DNA of 64,000 nucleotides from a bacterium (GCA_030430075.1 JAUIGN010000034.1:1-64000), one strand, 5' to 3'. Positions 33,600 through 43,061 are shown, counted from the first letter of the stretch. Notes: generated by a model from the sequence alone, not told the origin. Made by a program: numbers and translations.

Positions 33600-36289
33600 G
33601 CGTCGCTGCCTTCCGCAGCAGCCCCGTCATCGGCCGCGGGGGCCTGGCCGCCATCGTCGTCGTCATCTTTCGGCACCCGCACGACGGCAGCCAGCTTGTC
33701 GCCTTGATCCAGATTCATGATCCGCACGCCCTGCGTATTACGTCCGATGATCCCGATCTCTTGAACGGCAATCCGTTGTATCTTTCCGCGGGCCGTCATC
33801 ATCATGACTTCGCTGTCGTCCTCGACGCGCGAAATCCCGATCACATTGCCGTTACGCGGGGTCGTCTTGATGTCGCGCAAACCCTTACCGCCTCGTCGCT
33901 GCGTGCGGTAGCGGGCGCTGGACGAAACGTCCTCATTGGCCTCGTCGCCCGCACCCTCGTCCGCTGCCGACGACTCGCTGTGGCCGAACTGGGTCCGCTT
34001 GCCGTAGCCGTTTTCGCAGACCGTCAGGAGGCAAGCAGCCGGATCCGCCACGACCATTCCGACCAGTTCGTCCGCCTTGCCCAATTGAATGCCTTTCACG
34101 CCCGACGTATTCCGACCCATCGAACGGCAATCGGCTTCACTGAAGCGGATCGCCATACCCTTGGCGGTGGCGAGCACAATGTCGTCGCCCGGTTTGGTCA
34201 CGACCACATCGACCAGTTCGTCGTCATCGCGCAGCTTGATGGCGATGATTCCGCCTTGCCGCGGCCGTCCGTATTCGGTCAGCAAGGTCTTCTTGACGAG
34301 CCCCTTGCGGGTCGCCATCGTGAGGCAGTGATCGGGAAGGTTGAAGTCGCGGACCGCGCGGCAATCGGCGATCTTTTCGCCTTCGTCCAGGCTCAGCAGG
34401 TTGACGATCGCCCGCCCGCGGCTCTCGCGGCTCAATTGGGGCAGCCCGTAGACCTTTTGCCAATACACCTTTCCCTTGTTCGTGAAGAACAAGAGGTAAT
34501 CGTGGGTGCTGGCCACGAACAGGTGTTCAATGGGATCTTCGTCTTCGGTCTTGGCCCCTTTGAGGCCCTTTCCACCGCGCCGCTGAGCCCGGTAGATGCT
34601 GGCCGGCGTCCGCTTGATGTAGCCGCTGTGACTGATCGAGACGACCATCGTCTCTTCGGTGATCAGATCTTCCATGTCGACGTTGCCGAGCTCCTCGCCG
34701 GAGATGACGGTGCGTCGAGGTTCACCGAAACGTTTCTCGAGCTGCTCGGTGTCTTCACGGATGATGGCCAGGATGTTGGCTTCGTCCGAGAGAATCCGGA
34801 GGTACTCGGTGATCTCCTCCAGCAGCTTGGCGTGTTCGCCGGCCAACCGTTCCTGCTCGAGGTTGACCAATTGGCCGAGCGTCATGCGGAGGATTGCGTC
34901 CGCCTGCACGGCCGTCAGGTAGTAGGTGTCGGCGACGCCCCGCTCCTCCTGAAATTGCTCGAACCCGGTTTCGCCCAAGGCACGCTGCATCATCGAGGCC
35001 GGGCATTCGACACCCATCAGGCCGGTCTTGGCTTCTGCCTGCGTGCCGGACGCGCGAATGATGCGGATGATCTCGTCAATGTCCGCCAGCGCCAGCAGGA
35101 GCCCTTCGATCGTATGTTTTCTTTGCCGCGCCTTCGCCAGCAGGAATTGCGAGCGGCGGCGAATGACCATCGCCCGATGCCGAATGAACTCCTGCAGGAT
35201 TTCCTTCAGCGTGAGCGTCCGCGGCTTGCCGTCGACCAGCGCCAAGAGGTTGATCGAGAACGAATCCTGCAGGGGAGAGAACTGGTAAAGCTGGTTGAGC
35301 ACGACATCGGCGTCGTGTCCCCGTTTGATGTCAATCTCCAGCCTGACCGGCTCTTTCAGATCGCTGACATCCGTGATCCCCGAGATTCCCTCGATCTTGC
35401 CCGTGTTGACCAGGGCCGCGATGCGTTCCACCACCCGATCACGGAATTGCTGATAGGGTATCTCGGTGACGACGATGCGGAATTTGCCCTTGGCCTTCTC
35501 GACGATCTCCGTCTTGGCGCGCACAACCACCGTGCTGCGGCCGGTCATGTACCCGCGACGAATGGCACTGCGGCCGCAGATCACGCCGCCCGTAGGAAAG
35601 TCCGGCCCCTGCACGACCTCCAGCAAGTCGTCGATGGGGACTTCGGGATCGTCGATCACTTTGTACAGGGCTTGGCAGATCTCGCGCAGGTTGTGAGGCG
35701 GAATCGACGTCGCCATGCCGACCGCGATCCCCGAGGCACCGTTGACGATCAAGTTGGGGAATTTGGACGGCAGAACCGACGGCTCCATGTTCCGTTCGTC
35801 GTACGTCGGAATGAAGTCGACCGTGTCCAGCTTGAGGTCGTCCAGGAGCATCGCCGAGACCGCCGACAAGCGGGCCTCGGTATAACGCATGGCGGCCGGC
35901 GGCAGCCCGGCAATCGAGCCGAAATTGCCCTGTTTGTCGACCAGCACGTGCCGCATGTTCCACTCTTGAGCCATCCGCACCAGCGTCGGATAAATCACGC
36001 TCTCGCCGTGCGGGTGGTAGTTGCCGCTGGTGTCGCCGGAGATCTTGGCGCACTTGACGCGACTACTTTGCGGACCCAGGTTCAGGTCGTTCATGGCGAC
36101 CAGGATCCGCCGCTGCGATGGCTTTAGTCCGTCGCGCACGTCGGGCAGCGCGCGGCTGACGATGACGCTCATTGCGTACGTCAGGTAGCTCTCTTTGAGC
36201 TCGTTCTCGATGGACAGGTCGAGCACCGTGCCGCTGTTTTGCGGCAGGCTGTCGGCATTCTCGGGGTCGTGAGGTTCGTTGGGGTCCAA
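33596..36289 (-). CDS. gyrA: DNA gyrase subunit A
   Basis: The 897-residue product is the breakage-reunion subunit of gyrase. The start is TTG 36289 (read MDPNEPHDPENAD), with AAAGGA 7 nt upstream. N-terminal motifs are LTYAMSVIVSRALPDVRDGL, KPSQRRIL, GNYHPHGESVIYP and AAMRYTEARL with catalytic Tyr136. The C-terminal propeller carries a GyrA box QRRGGKG at about 563 and a second exact QRRGGKG at about 794. The region equivalent to the E. coli quinolone-determining segment keeps Ser (Ser97) but has Pro101 where E. coli has Asp87. The Asp-rich tail (KDDDDDGGQAPAADDG) ends at a TAA within the target duplication of the MITE-like element. Confidence 0.97.
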   Translation of the reverse strand: MDPNEPHDPENADSLPQNSGTVLDLSIENELKESYLTYAMSVIVSRALPDVRDGLKPSQRRILVAMNDLNLGPQSSRVKCAKISGDTSGNYHPHGESVIYPTLVRMAQEWNMRHVLVDKQGNFGSIAGLPPAAMRYTEARLSAVSAMLLDDLKLDTVDFIPTYDERNMEPSVLPSKFPNLIVNGASGIAVGMATSIPPHNLREICQALYKVIDDPEVPIDDLLEVVQGPDFPTGGVICGRSAIRRGYMTGRSTVVVRAKTEIVEKAKGKFRIVVTEIPYQQFRDRVVERIAALVNTGKIEGISGITDVSDLKEPVRLEIDIKRGHDADVVLNQLYQFSPLQDSFSINLLALVDGKPRTLTLKEILQEFIRHRAMVIRRRSQFLLAKARQRKHTIEGLLLALADIDEIIRIIRASGTQAEAKTGLMGVECPASMMQRALGETGFEQFQEERGVADTYYLTAVQADAILRMTLGQLVNLEQERLAGEHAKLLEEITEYLRILSDEANILAIIREDTEQLEKRFGEPRRTVISGEELGNVDMEDLITEETMVVSISHSGYIKRTPASIYRAQRRGGKGLKGAKTEDEDPIEHLFVASTHDYLLFFTNKGKVYWQKVYGLPQLSRESRGRAIVNLLSLDEGEKIADCRAVRDFNLPDHCLTMATRKGLVKKTLLTEYGRPRQGGIIAIKLRDDDELVDVVVTKPGDDIVLATAKGMAIRFSEADCRSMGRNTSGVKGIQLGKADELVGMVVADPAACLLTVCENGYGKRTQFGHSESSAADEGAGDEANEDVSSSARYRTQRRGGKGLRDIKTTPRNGNVIGISRVEDDSEVMMMTARGKIQRIAVQEIGIIGRNTQGVRIMNLDQGDKLAAVVRVPKDDDDDGGQAPAADDGAAAEGSDA

Positions 36290-36510
36290 GAACGAGTCCT
36301 TTCAATCGGCGTAACATCTGACGAATACGCGAGATAAGTCCTGGCGAAAGGCGCGCATCCGTTCGGAATCGACAAGCCCTGATCTTAACATTTCCGGCGG
36401 CCGCTCACAACCACCGGTAGCTTGCCACAAGTGCCGACCTGGAAACAAGTTGAGACGATGGAAACAGGGCCCCGCGAGGGTACCTGGGGGACGCACCCGC
36501 GGAGGCCGGT

Positions 36511-38478
36511 TCAGGCTTCGGATTCGGCCGCCCGACGCCGGTCGTCTTCAGCGACCACTTCCTGGCAAACCCAGGTTAGCCGGCCCAGCAGCCGGAAATA
36601 CAGAAACAGGGCACCGGCCAGAATGATGGCCGCCACAAAGTTGAGCAGGCCCCATCCGAAAAGCCGCAGCGACCAGCCGGCAATCGCGGTCAGGGAGAGT
36701 CCGAGCGACATCAGTAGGAACTGAATCCACGTCCCGCGGGCCAGCAGCAGGCTGCGAAAGATGGGCCCGGAAATCGGGTTTACCGGCAACCCGGACTCCA
36801 GCGTCGCCAGCAGATAGATCGGAAACACAATCAGCCCGAACGGCCCGGCCAGGAAACTCACGAACAAGGCACAGAAGATGTACGAGGATTCGAAGAACCA
36901 GTCCATGAAATTCGCGTCCGGCCAGTTTTCGATGGTCTCCTCGCCATTGGCCGTGTCCTGCGTGACAGCCAGCAGAGTAACGGCCCCCGCAACCAAGATC
37001 GCGATTCCGAAGAAGAACGCGAAGCAGCCCATCATCATGCTCATTAGTTGAGCGACCGGGTCGTCGATCAAGGCCCGCGCGATGGCGCCGTTGATCACCG
37101 AGCACTCGACCTGGATGGCAAATGCGAAAAGAAGCCAGCGAAGCAGAAACGTCGGATCCTGAAAGCAGTTGAGCACGCCGTTGATCAGGGGGCGCGGCGG
37201 CAGTGCTTTGGCACGGGCCGCTTCTTCTTCGATGTCCGCTTCGGCTTCCGCTTTCCGCAAGGCCGCGTCAGCCGCCACGCGGTCTCCGGCGCCACCCCAT
37301 TCCGAATTGGGAAACGACGGTGTGCCGACAGGGACCGGTTGCACCGAGCTGCTGTGGGGGAGCCGGTCGTCGGTGTCCAAGTCGTCCAGGTCGTCGAGCG
37401 GACCACTGCCCAGCGTGTCCCCGCCCCAATCATCGGATGCCGGTCCGTCGCTTAGCGGCGAAGTTCCGCCAGGCAATGTGCCGGCCAGCGGATCGTCGGC
37501 CAGCGGATCGCCGCTCAGCGGATCGCCGCCCAACGGATCGCCGCCTATCTCGTCGCCACCCAACCGATCGCCGCTGGTCCCATCGCTGCCCGATCCCCGC
37601 GTGGGAGCCTCTGCGGTCGGATCCCCAAGGTCCTCCATGCTGGCAAGGTCGGCGGCCGGTTCGAGCCGGAATTCATCGTCGTCGTCCCACGAGCTGGCGG
37701 TTTTGCGGAGCGGCTGGCGGGCTTTCGGGAGCGGCTCGCGGATCTCGAAATGTGAGTGGCAATCCGGACAGCGAATCGTACTGCCGATCTGATCATCGGT
37801 CGCGACAAACCGCGTGCCGCAGACCGGACAAGGGCCGGAAAACTCGTAGTCCGAGGTAAGGATCTTCTGCCTGGCCGGATGGTCCTCGACCGGCTTGGAG
37901 AGATCTTCATCGACATGCAACCAGGCTTCGTCATCGGGCGACCCGCTCGGATCATCGGGCGACGATGCGCCTCCCTGACCTGCCTTGGCCGGCTCAGGCA
38001 GGTCATCAGCAAAGCCCAGCTCGTCATCGTCCGCGGCGACAGGTGAGGTGGGACCGGTTGGAATGCCTGGCCCGCCGCCCGTGAACGCCGACCGGGGCAG
38101 CTCGTCCGGCTCATCGGCAAACCCCAACTCGTCGTCCTGGTGGTCCGCTGGACCCTTCTCCGGGGTCGGCGAGGCTGCCGGGATGGTCGCCGGCGGGTTG
38201 GCGGCGGCTGCAACCGGCACATCGTCCGCCAGGGCAAAACCTTGCTCGTTCGAACCGCCATCGTCCACGTCCGGCGGGTCGCGCTCCGGTGGCGGGGAAG
38301 GTGATGGCGGTGGCGAAGGTGATGGCGGCGGGGAAGGTGATGGTGGTGGGGGAGAAGGCGCCGTGAACTCTTCCAGGCACACATCGCAGGTTACCGTCTG
38401 GCCGGCCTGCTGCGGTTGGACGACGACCTCTTCAGCACAGAGTGGGCATTGCAGGCGAATGGGCGGACCGTCGGACAT
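36511..38478 (-). CDS. Zinc-ribbon (MJ0042-type) multi-pass membrane protein with low-complexity repeats
   Basis: The 655-residue product starts with a zinc-ribbon motif (LQCPLCAEEVVVQPQQAGQT, VTCDVCLEEF; two CxxC pairs, about residues 9-34). A Pro-Ser repeat follows (PPPSPSPPPSPSPPPSP, about 41-65), then a long acidic, Asp/Pro-rich region and a second ribbon (GPCPVCGTRFVATDDQ, TIRCPDCHSHF, about 215-245). A Gly-Asp-Pro-Leu repeat (DPLGGDPLSGDPLADDPLAG) precedes about four hydrophobic helices in the C-terminal 250 residues. Proteins of this layout are common in planctomycetes and are uncharacterised. Position 36511-38478 is 32 bp or more from gyrA, but separated by 221 bp of leader, so operon membership is uncertain. 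Confidence 0.75.
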   Translation of the reverse strand: MSDGPPIRLQCPLCAEEVVVQPQQAGQTVTCDVCLEEFTAPSPPPPSPSPPPSPSPPPSPSPPPERDPPDVDDGGSNEQGFALADDVPVAAAANPPATIPAASPTPEKGPADHQDDELGFADEPDELPRSAFTGGGPGIPTGPTSPVAADDDELGFADDLPEPAKAGQGGASSPDDPSGSPDDEAWLHVDEDLSKPVEDHPARQKILTSDYEFSGPCPVCGTRFVATDDQIGSTIRCPDCHSHFEIREPLPKARQPLRKTASSWDDDDEFRLEPAADLASMEDLGDPTAEAPTRGSGSDGTSGDRLGGDEIGGDPLGGDPLSGDPLADDPLAGTLPGGTSPLSDGPASDDWGGDTLGSGPLDDLDDLDTDDRLPHSSSVQPVPVGTPSFPNSEWGGAGDRVAADAALRKAEAEADIEEEAARAKALPPRPLINGVLNCFQDPTFLLRWLLFAFAIQVECSVINGAIARALIDDPVAQLMSMMMGCFAFFFGIAILVAGAVTLLAVTQDTANGEETIENWPDANFMDWFFESSYIFCALFVSFLAGPFGLIVFPIYLLATLESGLPVNPISGPIFRSLLLARGTWIQFLLMSLGLSLTAIAGWSLRLFGWGLLNFVAAIILAGALFLYFRLLGRLTWVCQEVVAEDDRRRAAESEA

Positions 38479-38800
38479 GACTCGCGATGCGATACCTCGA
38501 CTTGAAGACGTGACGCGCGAAGATTCCAGCGGCCCTCATTCTAGCGAGGCAGTGCCCCAAACCAATAGCCAGCGATCGCTTGCGACACGGTGGCCCGCCC
38601 GCCATGGGTCACGAGCCCAAATCATTCGTCATCCGGAGGGCATGAGAGCGGCTCGCGCATCAGCCGTTGGGCGTTCGCCCCGGTTCCTTTGAAGACAGAG
38701 CAACCCGGGGGGTAACGCGTTCCGGCTGAGAGGCGCTGTGCTGCTGGTGAGTTCACTGCAGATGCCTGCGTGCCGTGCGCACCTGTCGAGAGACACACCG
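38479..38800. other. Intergenic region with an R1 repeat
   Basis: These 322 bases upstream of the zinc-ribbon gene contain one R1 copy (38658-38737). Nothing else is recognised, and the promoter of the downstream gene must lie here. Confidence 0.55.
38658..38737 (+). repeat. R1 dispersed repeat, copy
   Basis: CATCAGCCGTTGGGCGTTCG, then CCCCGGTTCCTTTGAAGACAG, GCAACCCGGGGGGTAACGCG and TTCCGGCTGAGAGGCGC. It contains the GGGCGTTCGCCC hairpin. The middle is diverged. Confidence 0.7.
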
Positions 38801-39082
38801 CTAGCCGAGGCGTGACGGAGACGGCAGTTCGCTGGGAACGACGAACGAAACCGAGACGTTGGGCTTCCCTTCGCTCGTGTTCCACCACGGATAGTTGCCC
38901 CACAGGGTCAACTCCTGATAGAGGAGCACGCAGGCCGTGACCAGGCAGAAGAAGGCAATCACCAGCATCACCGTGTAGACGCTAAGCTTCTGTTTCTGTG
39001 TGGGGGCGTCCATCTGCGGTTGCTCGCCCACCGTCGGCTGCGGCGAAAAGGCGTCAGCTGAGTTTGGTTGCGACACGGTCAC
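38801..39082 (-). CDS. Small single-pass membrane protein
   Basis: The 93-residue product has a hydrophilic N-terminus (Pro/Gln-rich), one hydrophobic helix (VYTVMLVIAFFCLVTACVLL, about residues 36-55) and a short exposed C-terminus containing WGNYPWWNTSEGKPNVSVSF. The start at 39082 is GTG and overlaps the preceding gene by 29 bp. An internal ATG at 39013 (MDAPTQKQKLSVYTVM) would give a 70-residue protein without overlap and cannot be excluded. It follows the coiled-coil protein gene on the same strand, so the pair is probably coexpressed. No family is recognised. Confidence 0.65.
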   Translation of the reverse strand: MTVSQPNSADAFSPQPTVGEQPQMDAPTQKQKLSVYTVMLVIAFFCLVTACVLLYQELTLWGNYPWWNTSEGKPNVSVSFVVPSELPSPSRLG

Positions 39083-39887
39083 CTTTCTTAATAATGCCCC
39101 GACGGAACTCCGGAATGATCTTGGCGACGGCGCGATCCGGCTTGACCATCACAATCTCAACCCGGCCGACATACGTGTTCTTCCGATAGACCTCCATCAG
39201 ATGGTTCTTGCGCAAACCATCGTCCGACCCGATCGAAATCTCGACGAGGTCGTTGTCGTTGACCGCAGTGACCAGCCCGTCGACGCGGGGCGGTCGACCA
39301 TCAATGGGTGTGTCGACGCTGATTTCGTACCGTCGCATGACCTTGGCCATCTTGCCGTTCTGCACGAGCAACATGTCGTGTTGCTCTTGCAAGGTCCGCA
39401 AGTTGCCTTCACCCCGATTGAGGTCGTCGGTCAATTGCACCACTTGATTGAAGAAGTCGTCCCGTTCCTGCTGAGCGGTACGGATTTCTGTCCGCAGCCC
39501 TTCGTTCTCGTCACGCAACGAGTTCAGAATGGTCACGTTGCGGGCATGTGATTCGACCAGCGTGCCGTGAGCCGCCTGCAGGTCCGTGTACTCCTGCTCG
39601 CGACGCTGCAAGGCATCGTCCAGTTGCTCCTGACGTGCCTGGCCGGCAGCCAGGGCAAATCGTCGAGCGGCCTGCTCGAGTGCGATCTGATCCTTGGCTC
39701 GGCTGATTTCTGTACGCAATTCGCTGTTGGTTTTCGACAGTTCCTCGATCTGGGCCTTCAAACCGTCCGGTTCAACCACCATGTCCCGCCAGTTTCGATG
39801 CGTTGCGAAGACGGTGACGGCGAGCATCATGAACGCAATGCTCATGATCAAAACCAGCACGGTAAAGATCTTGCCAACAAGAGTCAT
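39054..39887 (-). CDS. Membrane-anchored coiled-coil protein, planctomycete type
   Basis: The 277-residue product has an N-terminal hydrophobic anchor (VGKIFTVLVLIMSIAFMMLA, about residues 4-23). A long charged alpha-helical region follows (about 45-180, rich in E, Q, R and L, predicted coiled coil). A compact C-terminal domain begins near DGLVTAVNDNDLVEISIG (about 203-277) with RVEIVMVKPDRAVAKII, consistent with a small beta-rich domain. I do not assign a function. A near-consensus promoter (40027-40056) lies upstream. The next gene, encoding a small membrane protein, overlaps its 3' end. Confidence 0.72.
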   Translation of the reverse strand: MTLVGKIFTVLVLIMSIAFMMLAVTVFATHRNWRDMVVEPDGLKAQIEELSKTNSELRTEISRAKDQIALEQAARRFALAAGQARQEQLDDALQRREQEYTDLQAAHGTLVESHARNVTILNSLRDENEGLRTEIRTAQQERDDFFNQVVQLTDDLNRGEGNLRTLQEQHDMLLVQNGKMAKVMRRYEISVDTPIDGRPPRVDGLVTAVNDNDLVEISIGSDDGLRKNHLMEVYRKNTYVGRVEIVMVKPDRAVAKIIPEFRRGIIKKGDRVATKLS

Positions 39888-40206
39888 GTCGTTTGATCCT
39901 CTAGCTGAACGATGAAAACGCGACTTGAATCCAGACGCCGAGCGGCACTCAAGATCAAAGGACGGTTTGCCTATCCGGGGAGACGATTCCCGGTGATCGA
40001 ATCATCCCGGGTTACGCAGAAATGCCAGTATAATTTCGGTAAATCCCAGGTGTCAACGAAAACTAGTAAAATGGGGGTCTGGCAGGGAATGGGTGGCCCG
40101 CACAATCGGGGCGACGTGTCCCAGCCGGGTCCGGCGACGCGTCGCTCTTTCTGAAAGTAGCCTGCAAACGGACCCGCTGTGAGAAGATTCGCGGCATTTT
40201 CCGCAA
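39888..40206. other. Intergenic region containing one promoter
   Basis: These 319 bases separate lnt from the coiled-coil gene, both on the minus strand. Apart from the promoter at 40027-40056, which leaves a leader of about 130 nt, nothing is recognised. Confidence 0.5.
40027..40056 (-). promoter_or_regulatory. Sigma-70-like promoter for the coiled-coil protein gene
   Basis: On the minus strand TTGACA (40051-40056) is separated by 18 bp from TATACT (40027-40032). The match to the housekeeping consensus is strong in an otherwise GC-rich context. The start codon is at 39887. Confidence 0.65.
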
Positions 40207-42003
40207 TTATTCCCGCTGGGCCGCGCGGCGCGGATCCACACCGGAAGCGGCGCCCGCCGCCCCGCTCGGTGATGATCCGATTGCCGGCCTGAACCACTGC
40301 GCGGCCAGCAACAGGAGGCAGGTGACCAGGCAGAGGCCGGCCGGCAGGTCGCCCCAGGCCTGATAGCCACTCCAGCGACCGTCCGGACGTACGTCGGCGA
40401 TGATCACTCCATTGCCTCTTCGGGGCCCGCGGTCGCGGATGATTCCTGAGCCGTCAATCCAGCAGGAGATGCCGGCATTGGCCGCAACCAGGACCGGGCG
40501 GCGCAGTTCGACGGCCCGGAAGACGGTTGCCGAGAACTGATGCTCCAGGATGCTCGAACCAAAAAACCAGCCATCGTGAGTGACGTTGACCAGCACGTCC
40601 GGACTGGTGTCCCGTTCGGTCAACTCGACCACCTGCCGGCGGATCAAGTGCGGCACGGTACTTTCGAAGCAGATGCTGGGCGCCATGGTCAGGCCTGCCA
40701 CCTGAAAGGCTTCCGCCTGCCGGCCAGGGGTGATTCCCTGGTGCATGGGTGTGTACTGATAGATCAGCGGCAGCTGGTCGCCGAACGGAATGTATTCTCC
40801 GAACATCACCGGGTGCATCTTGTAGTAGCGTCCAGCCAGCGTGCCCTGCGGATCGATCAGCAGGGCCGAATTGTAGATGTGCATCCGATCCGCGCCGAAG
40901 CGAATGGTTTCGGTGCCGACCAGCAGATGAATGTCGAGCGTTTCAAAATCTCCGTCGCGCCACAATTGGTTGGTTCTCTGAGCCACTCGTTCGACCTTGT
41001 CGTCAAAGTTGGCTCGACGCGCCCGGAACCGGTTTGTGAATTCCTCGCGGGTGAGCGGGATGTCGGGCGGCAGGAAAAAATCCTCGTCGCACTGGACTTC
41101 CGGGTTGTTTTCGGAGAATACGGATTCCGGCCAGACAATCAGATCCAGTTCGGGATCTGCTTCGCGGGTCTTTACGGTCGCCTGCCAATACTGTTCAAAG
41201 GCGTCGACCTGTTGGGAGGCGTTGGCGGCAAACTTGGTATCGATCACACGTTGGATGAGGGCGACGCGCAACCCGGTTGGCGAGGAGTCGACGGCGGCCG
41301 ATGTCGGCGAGGCACCGGCTTCGTGCGCCGGTGCCGTTGCCAGGCGGAACTGTCCGTAGGCCAGGGCGACCGAGATGGCCGCCAGCAGCGGCGCGAGCGG
41401 CCAGATCGCGGCCGGCCGGCCCTGCAGGCGAATCATCCGCGCGGCGCAGGCGGCGACCAGCATGATCAGAAAGCTGACCAGGTAGGCGCCACCCACATCG
41501 GCGATCTGAATGAGTGACGTCCATTCCACCTGAGTATGGGCCAGCAGCCCCATCGCAAAACCGGTCAGGATCCGCCCGCGCAATAATTCAAGCCCTGTCC
41601 AGATTACGGGAAGGGTCACAACGAGCGGGATACCGAAGCGGTGCACGGCAAGCCGCGCCAGACCGACAAAGGCAGGCAGGTAGACCGCCAAATACGAAGA
41701 AAGGGCCAGCCAACCCAGGTAGTTGGCCGGGTGGGCCAGGCGAATACCCTGCAGGTAGGCCAGCCAAAACATCAGGCTGGAGGCCCAGATTGCCAGGTAC
41801 GGTCGCCGGCCGGGCAACTGGCCGAGGCGGATCAGGACCCCCCAGGGGATTGGTGCCAGCCATGCCAGCCAGGTCCATTGCAAGGGCGCAAAGGCGGCCC
41901 ACAACAGGCCGCTCCCGGCGAAGCTCAGGGCGAAGGTGGAACGCCAGATCGGTGTTTCCATGAGCGTGCTAGCGGCTGTTGAGCTGGGGGGGCTGCTGGT
42001 CAT
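40207..42003 (-). CDS. lnt: Apolipoprotein N-acyltransferase
   Basis: Lnt adds the third acyl chain to lipoproteins at the inner membrane. The 598-residue product has about seven hydrophobic helices in its N-terminal third and an exposed nitrilase-like domain. The Glu-Lys-Cys triad is visible: Glu in LDLIVWPESVF (about 289), Lys in RYYKMHPVMFGEYIPFG (about 391) and Cys in APSICFEST (about 442). The later ILEHQFSATVFRAVELRRP block is also typical. A second ATG at 41961 (METPIWRSTF) would shorten the N-terminus by 14 residues. The length is somewhat above the E. coli enzyme (512). Confidence 0.95.
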   Translation of the reverse strand: MTSSPPSSTAASTLMETPIWRSTFALSFAGSGLLWAAFAPLQWTWLAWLAPIPWGVLIRLGQLPGRRPYLAIWASSLMFWLAYLQGIRLAHPANYLGWLALSSYLAVYLPAFVGLARLAVHRFGIPLVVTLPVIWTGLELLRGRILTGFAMGLLAHTQVEWTSLIQIADVGGAYLVSFLIMLVAACAARMIRLQGRPAAIWPLAPLLAAISVALAYGQFRLATAPAHEAGASPTSAAVDSSPTGLRVALIQRVIDTKFAANASQQVDAFEQYWQATVKTREADPELDLIVWPESVFSENNPEVQCDEDFFLPPDIPLTREEFTNRFRARRANFDDKVERVAQRTNQLWRDGDFETLDIHLLVGTETIRFGADRMHIYNSALLIDPQGTLAGRYYKMHPVMFGEYIPFGDQLPLIYQYTPMHQGITPGRQAEAFQVAGLTMAPSICFESTVPHLIRRQVVELTERDTSPDVLVNVTHDGWFFGSSILEHQFSATVFRAVELRRPVLVAANAGISCWIDGSGIIRDRGPRRGNGVIIADVRPDGRWSGYQAWGDLPAGLCLVTCLLLLAAQWFRPAIGSSPSGAAGAASGVDPRRAAQRE

Positions 42004-42578
42004 ATCGGTCAGGTATAGAGGAACCGCCGCCAGGGAGCCAGATCATCAGGCATGACCCTTCCACAAGCCACGGTCGACCGTCGACGGGCCGATCCAGACT
42101 TCCCCGGTTCCGAACGTCCGTAGGTCATGCTTTGCATGACATCCCGTACGATCCATTCCGGACGGTCACTGGATTCGAATTGCACGCTGTTGGGGCCTGT
42201 CATGACGTCCGCGTTAAATTACCCCCCCACTGTATCTCGACGTCAGGAACACGCTCAGTGCGGCGGCGTATCGATTCCAGGCTCGCTACCCACCCTGGCG
42301 GCGTGCATGGCCGGGCCGAATTGTTGACCACGCAGGCAGCCGTTTTTTGTTTGACTCGCCGACCCCACCGGCATAGGCTGACAGGCGTCGCCGGTTGAAA
42401 TTCTTGATTCTCCATCCGCTCCCGGCGATGCAGCGCGTTCGGCTCAAAATGATTGCTTCTGGGGCAACGTAACTTTCACGTCCGTCACGAAGCGAAGAAC
42501 GCAACATGCTCGCAGTGGCGAGTTGCCGGCGGCAGAATCGCCCACCGTGTGACGGCGTGTGCATCAAAGGAGGATGTC
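42004..42578. other. Divergent intergenic region with an R2 palindrome
   Basis: This 575-bp region separates divergent lnt and the hemerythrin-like gene. R2 lies at 42124-42140. A weak promoter-like pair for the downstream gene is TTGACT (42351-42356), 17 bp, TAGGCT (42374-42379). Otherwise nothing is seen. Confidence 0.5.
42124..42140 (+). repeat. R2 palindromic repeat, copy 5
   Basis: GTCATGCTTTGCATGAC has the perfect 7-bp stem with a TTT loop. The left flank (GTCCGTAG) and right flank (ATCCCGTACGATCCATTCCG) resemble the copy at 8850. Confidence 0.75.
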
Positions 42579-43061
42579 ATGGCGATCGCGAACACGACGT
42601 CGACAGTCACGGTGAATGCGGCCTTTCTGAAAGAGATCAAGGACGTCAATGAGGATCTCTGGCAGCTCGTTGCGGAACTTGGCGAGGTCACCAGCAACCC
42701 CTACCTGATCGGCTCGCGCCGCTATCAGTTCATCGGAATGCTGGAGGACCTGCGAGATCACTTGGCGCTTCACTTTGCGCTGGAGGAAGCCTACGGCTAC
42801 TTCGACGAACCGTTGCAGGTTGATCCCCGGTTTTGCGAGCGTGCGCGGGCGCTTCGCGATGAGCATCGGGCGCTTTACTTGGAGGCTTGCGATCTGATCG
42901 ACCGGGCGATGCAGTTGCACGACGGGCGCGACATGCGTTCCCTGGCCCAATCGCTGGTCATCGAATATGCTGAATTTTCGACCCGCCTGTTGGAGCACGA
43001 GCAAGCGGAGAATGCCTTGATCCAGGAGGAATGGGATCAAGACATTGGTGTAGGAGATTGA
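42579..43061 (+). CDS. Hemerythrin-like HHE-domain protein
   Basis: ATG 42579 has a strong AAAGGAGG ribosome-binding site and gives 160 residues. Longer upstream starts are not needed. The all-helical protein has His/Glu positions typical of hemerythrin-type four-helix bundles: EDLRDHLALHFALEEAYGYF, ERARALRDEHRALYLEACDL and FSTRLLEHEQAENALIQEEW. Such domains bind a di-iron centre and oxygen, or act in iron or redox sensing. The metal ligand pattern is inferred from spacing only. A response-regulator gene begins 44 bp downstream, so the two may work together. Confidence 0.85.
   Translation: MAIANTTSTVTVNAAFLKEIKDVNEDLWQLVAELGEVTSNPYLIGSRRYQFIGMLEDLRDHLALHFALEEAYGYFDEPLQVDPRFCERARALRDEHRALYLEACDLIDRAMQLHDGRDMRSLAQSLVIEYAEFSTRLLEHEQAENALIQEEWDQDIGVGD

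Noticed and set aside
33563..36127. 854-codon open frame on the plus strand
   Set aside because: It is antisense to gyrA and has no coherent protein character. High GC content produces long antisense frames.
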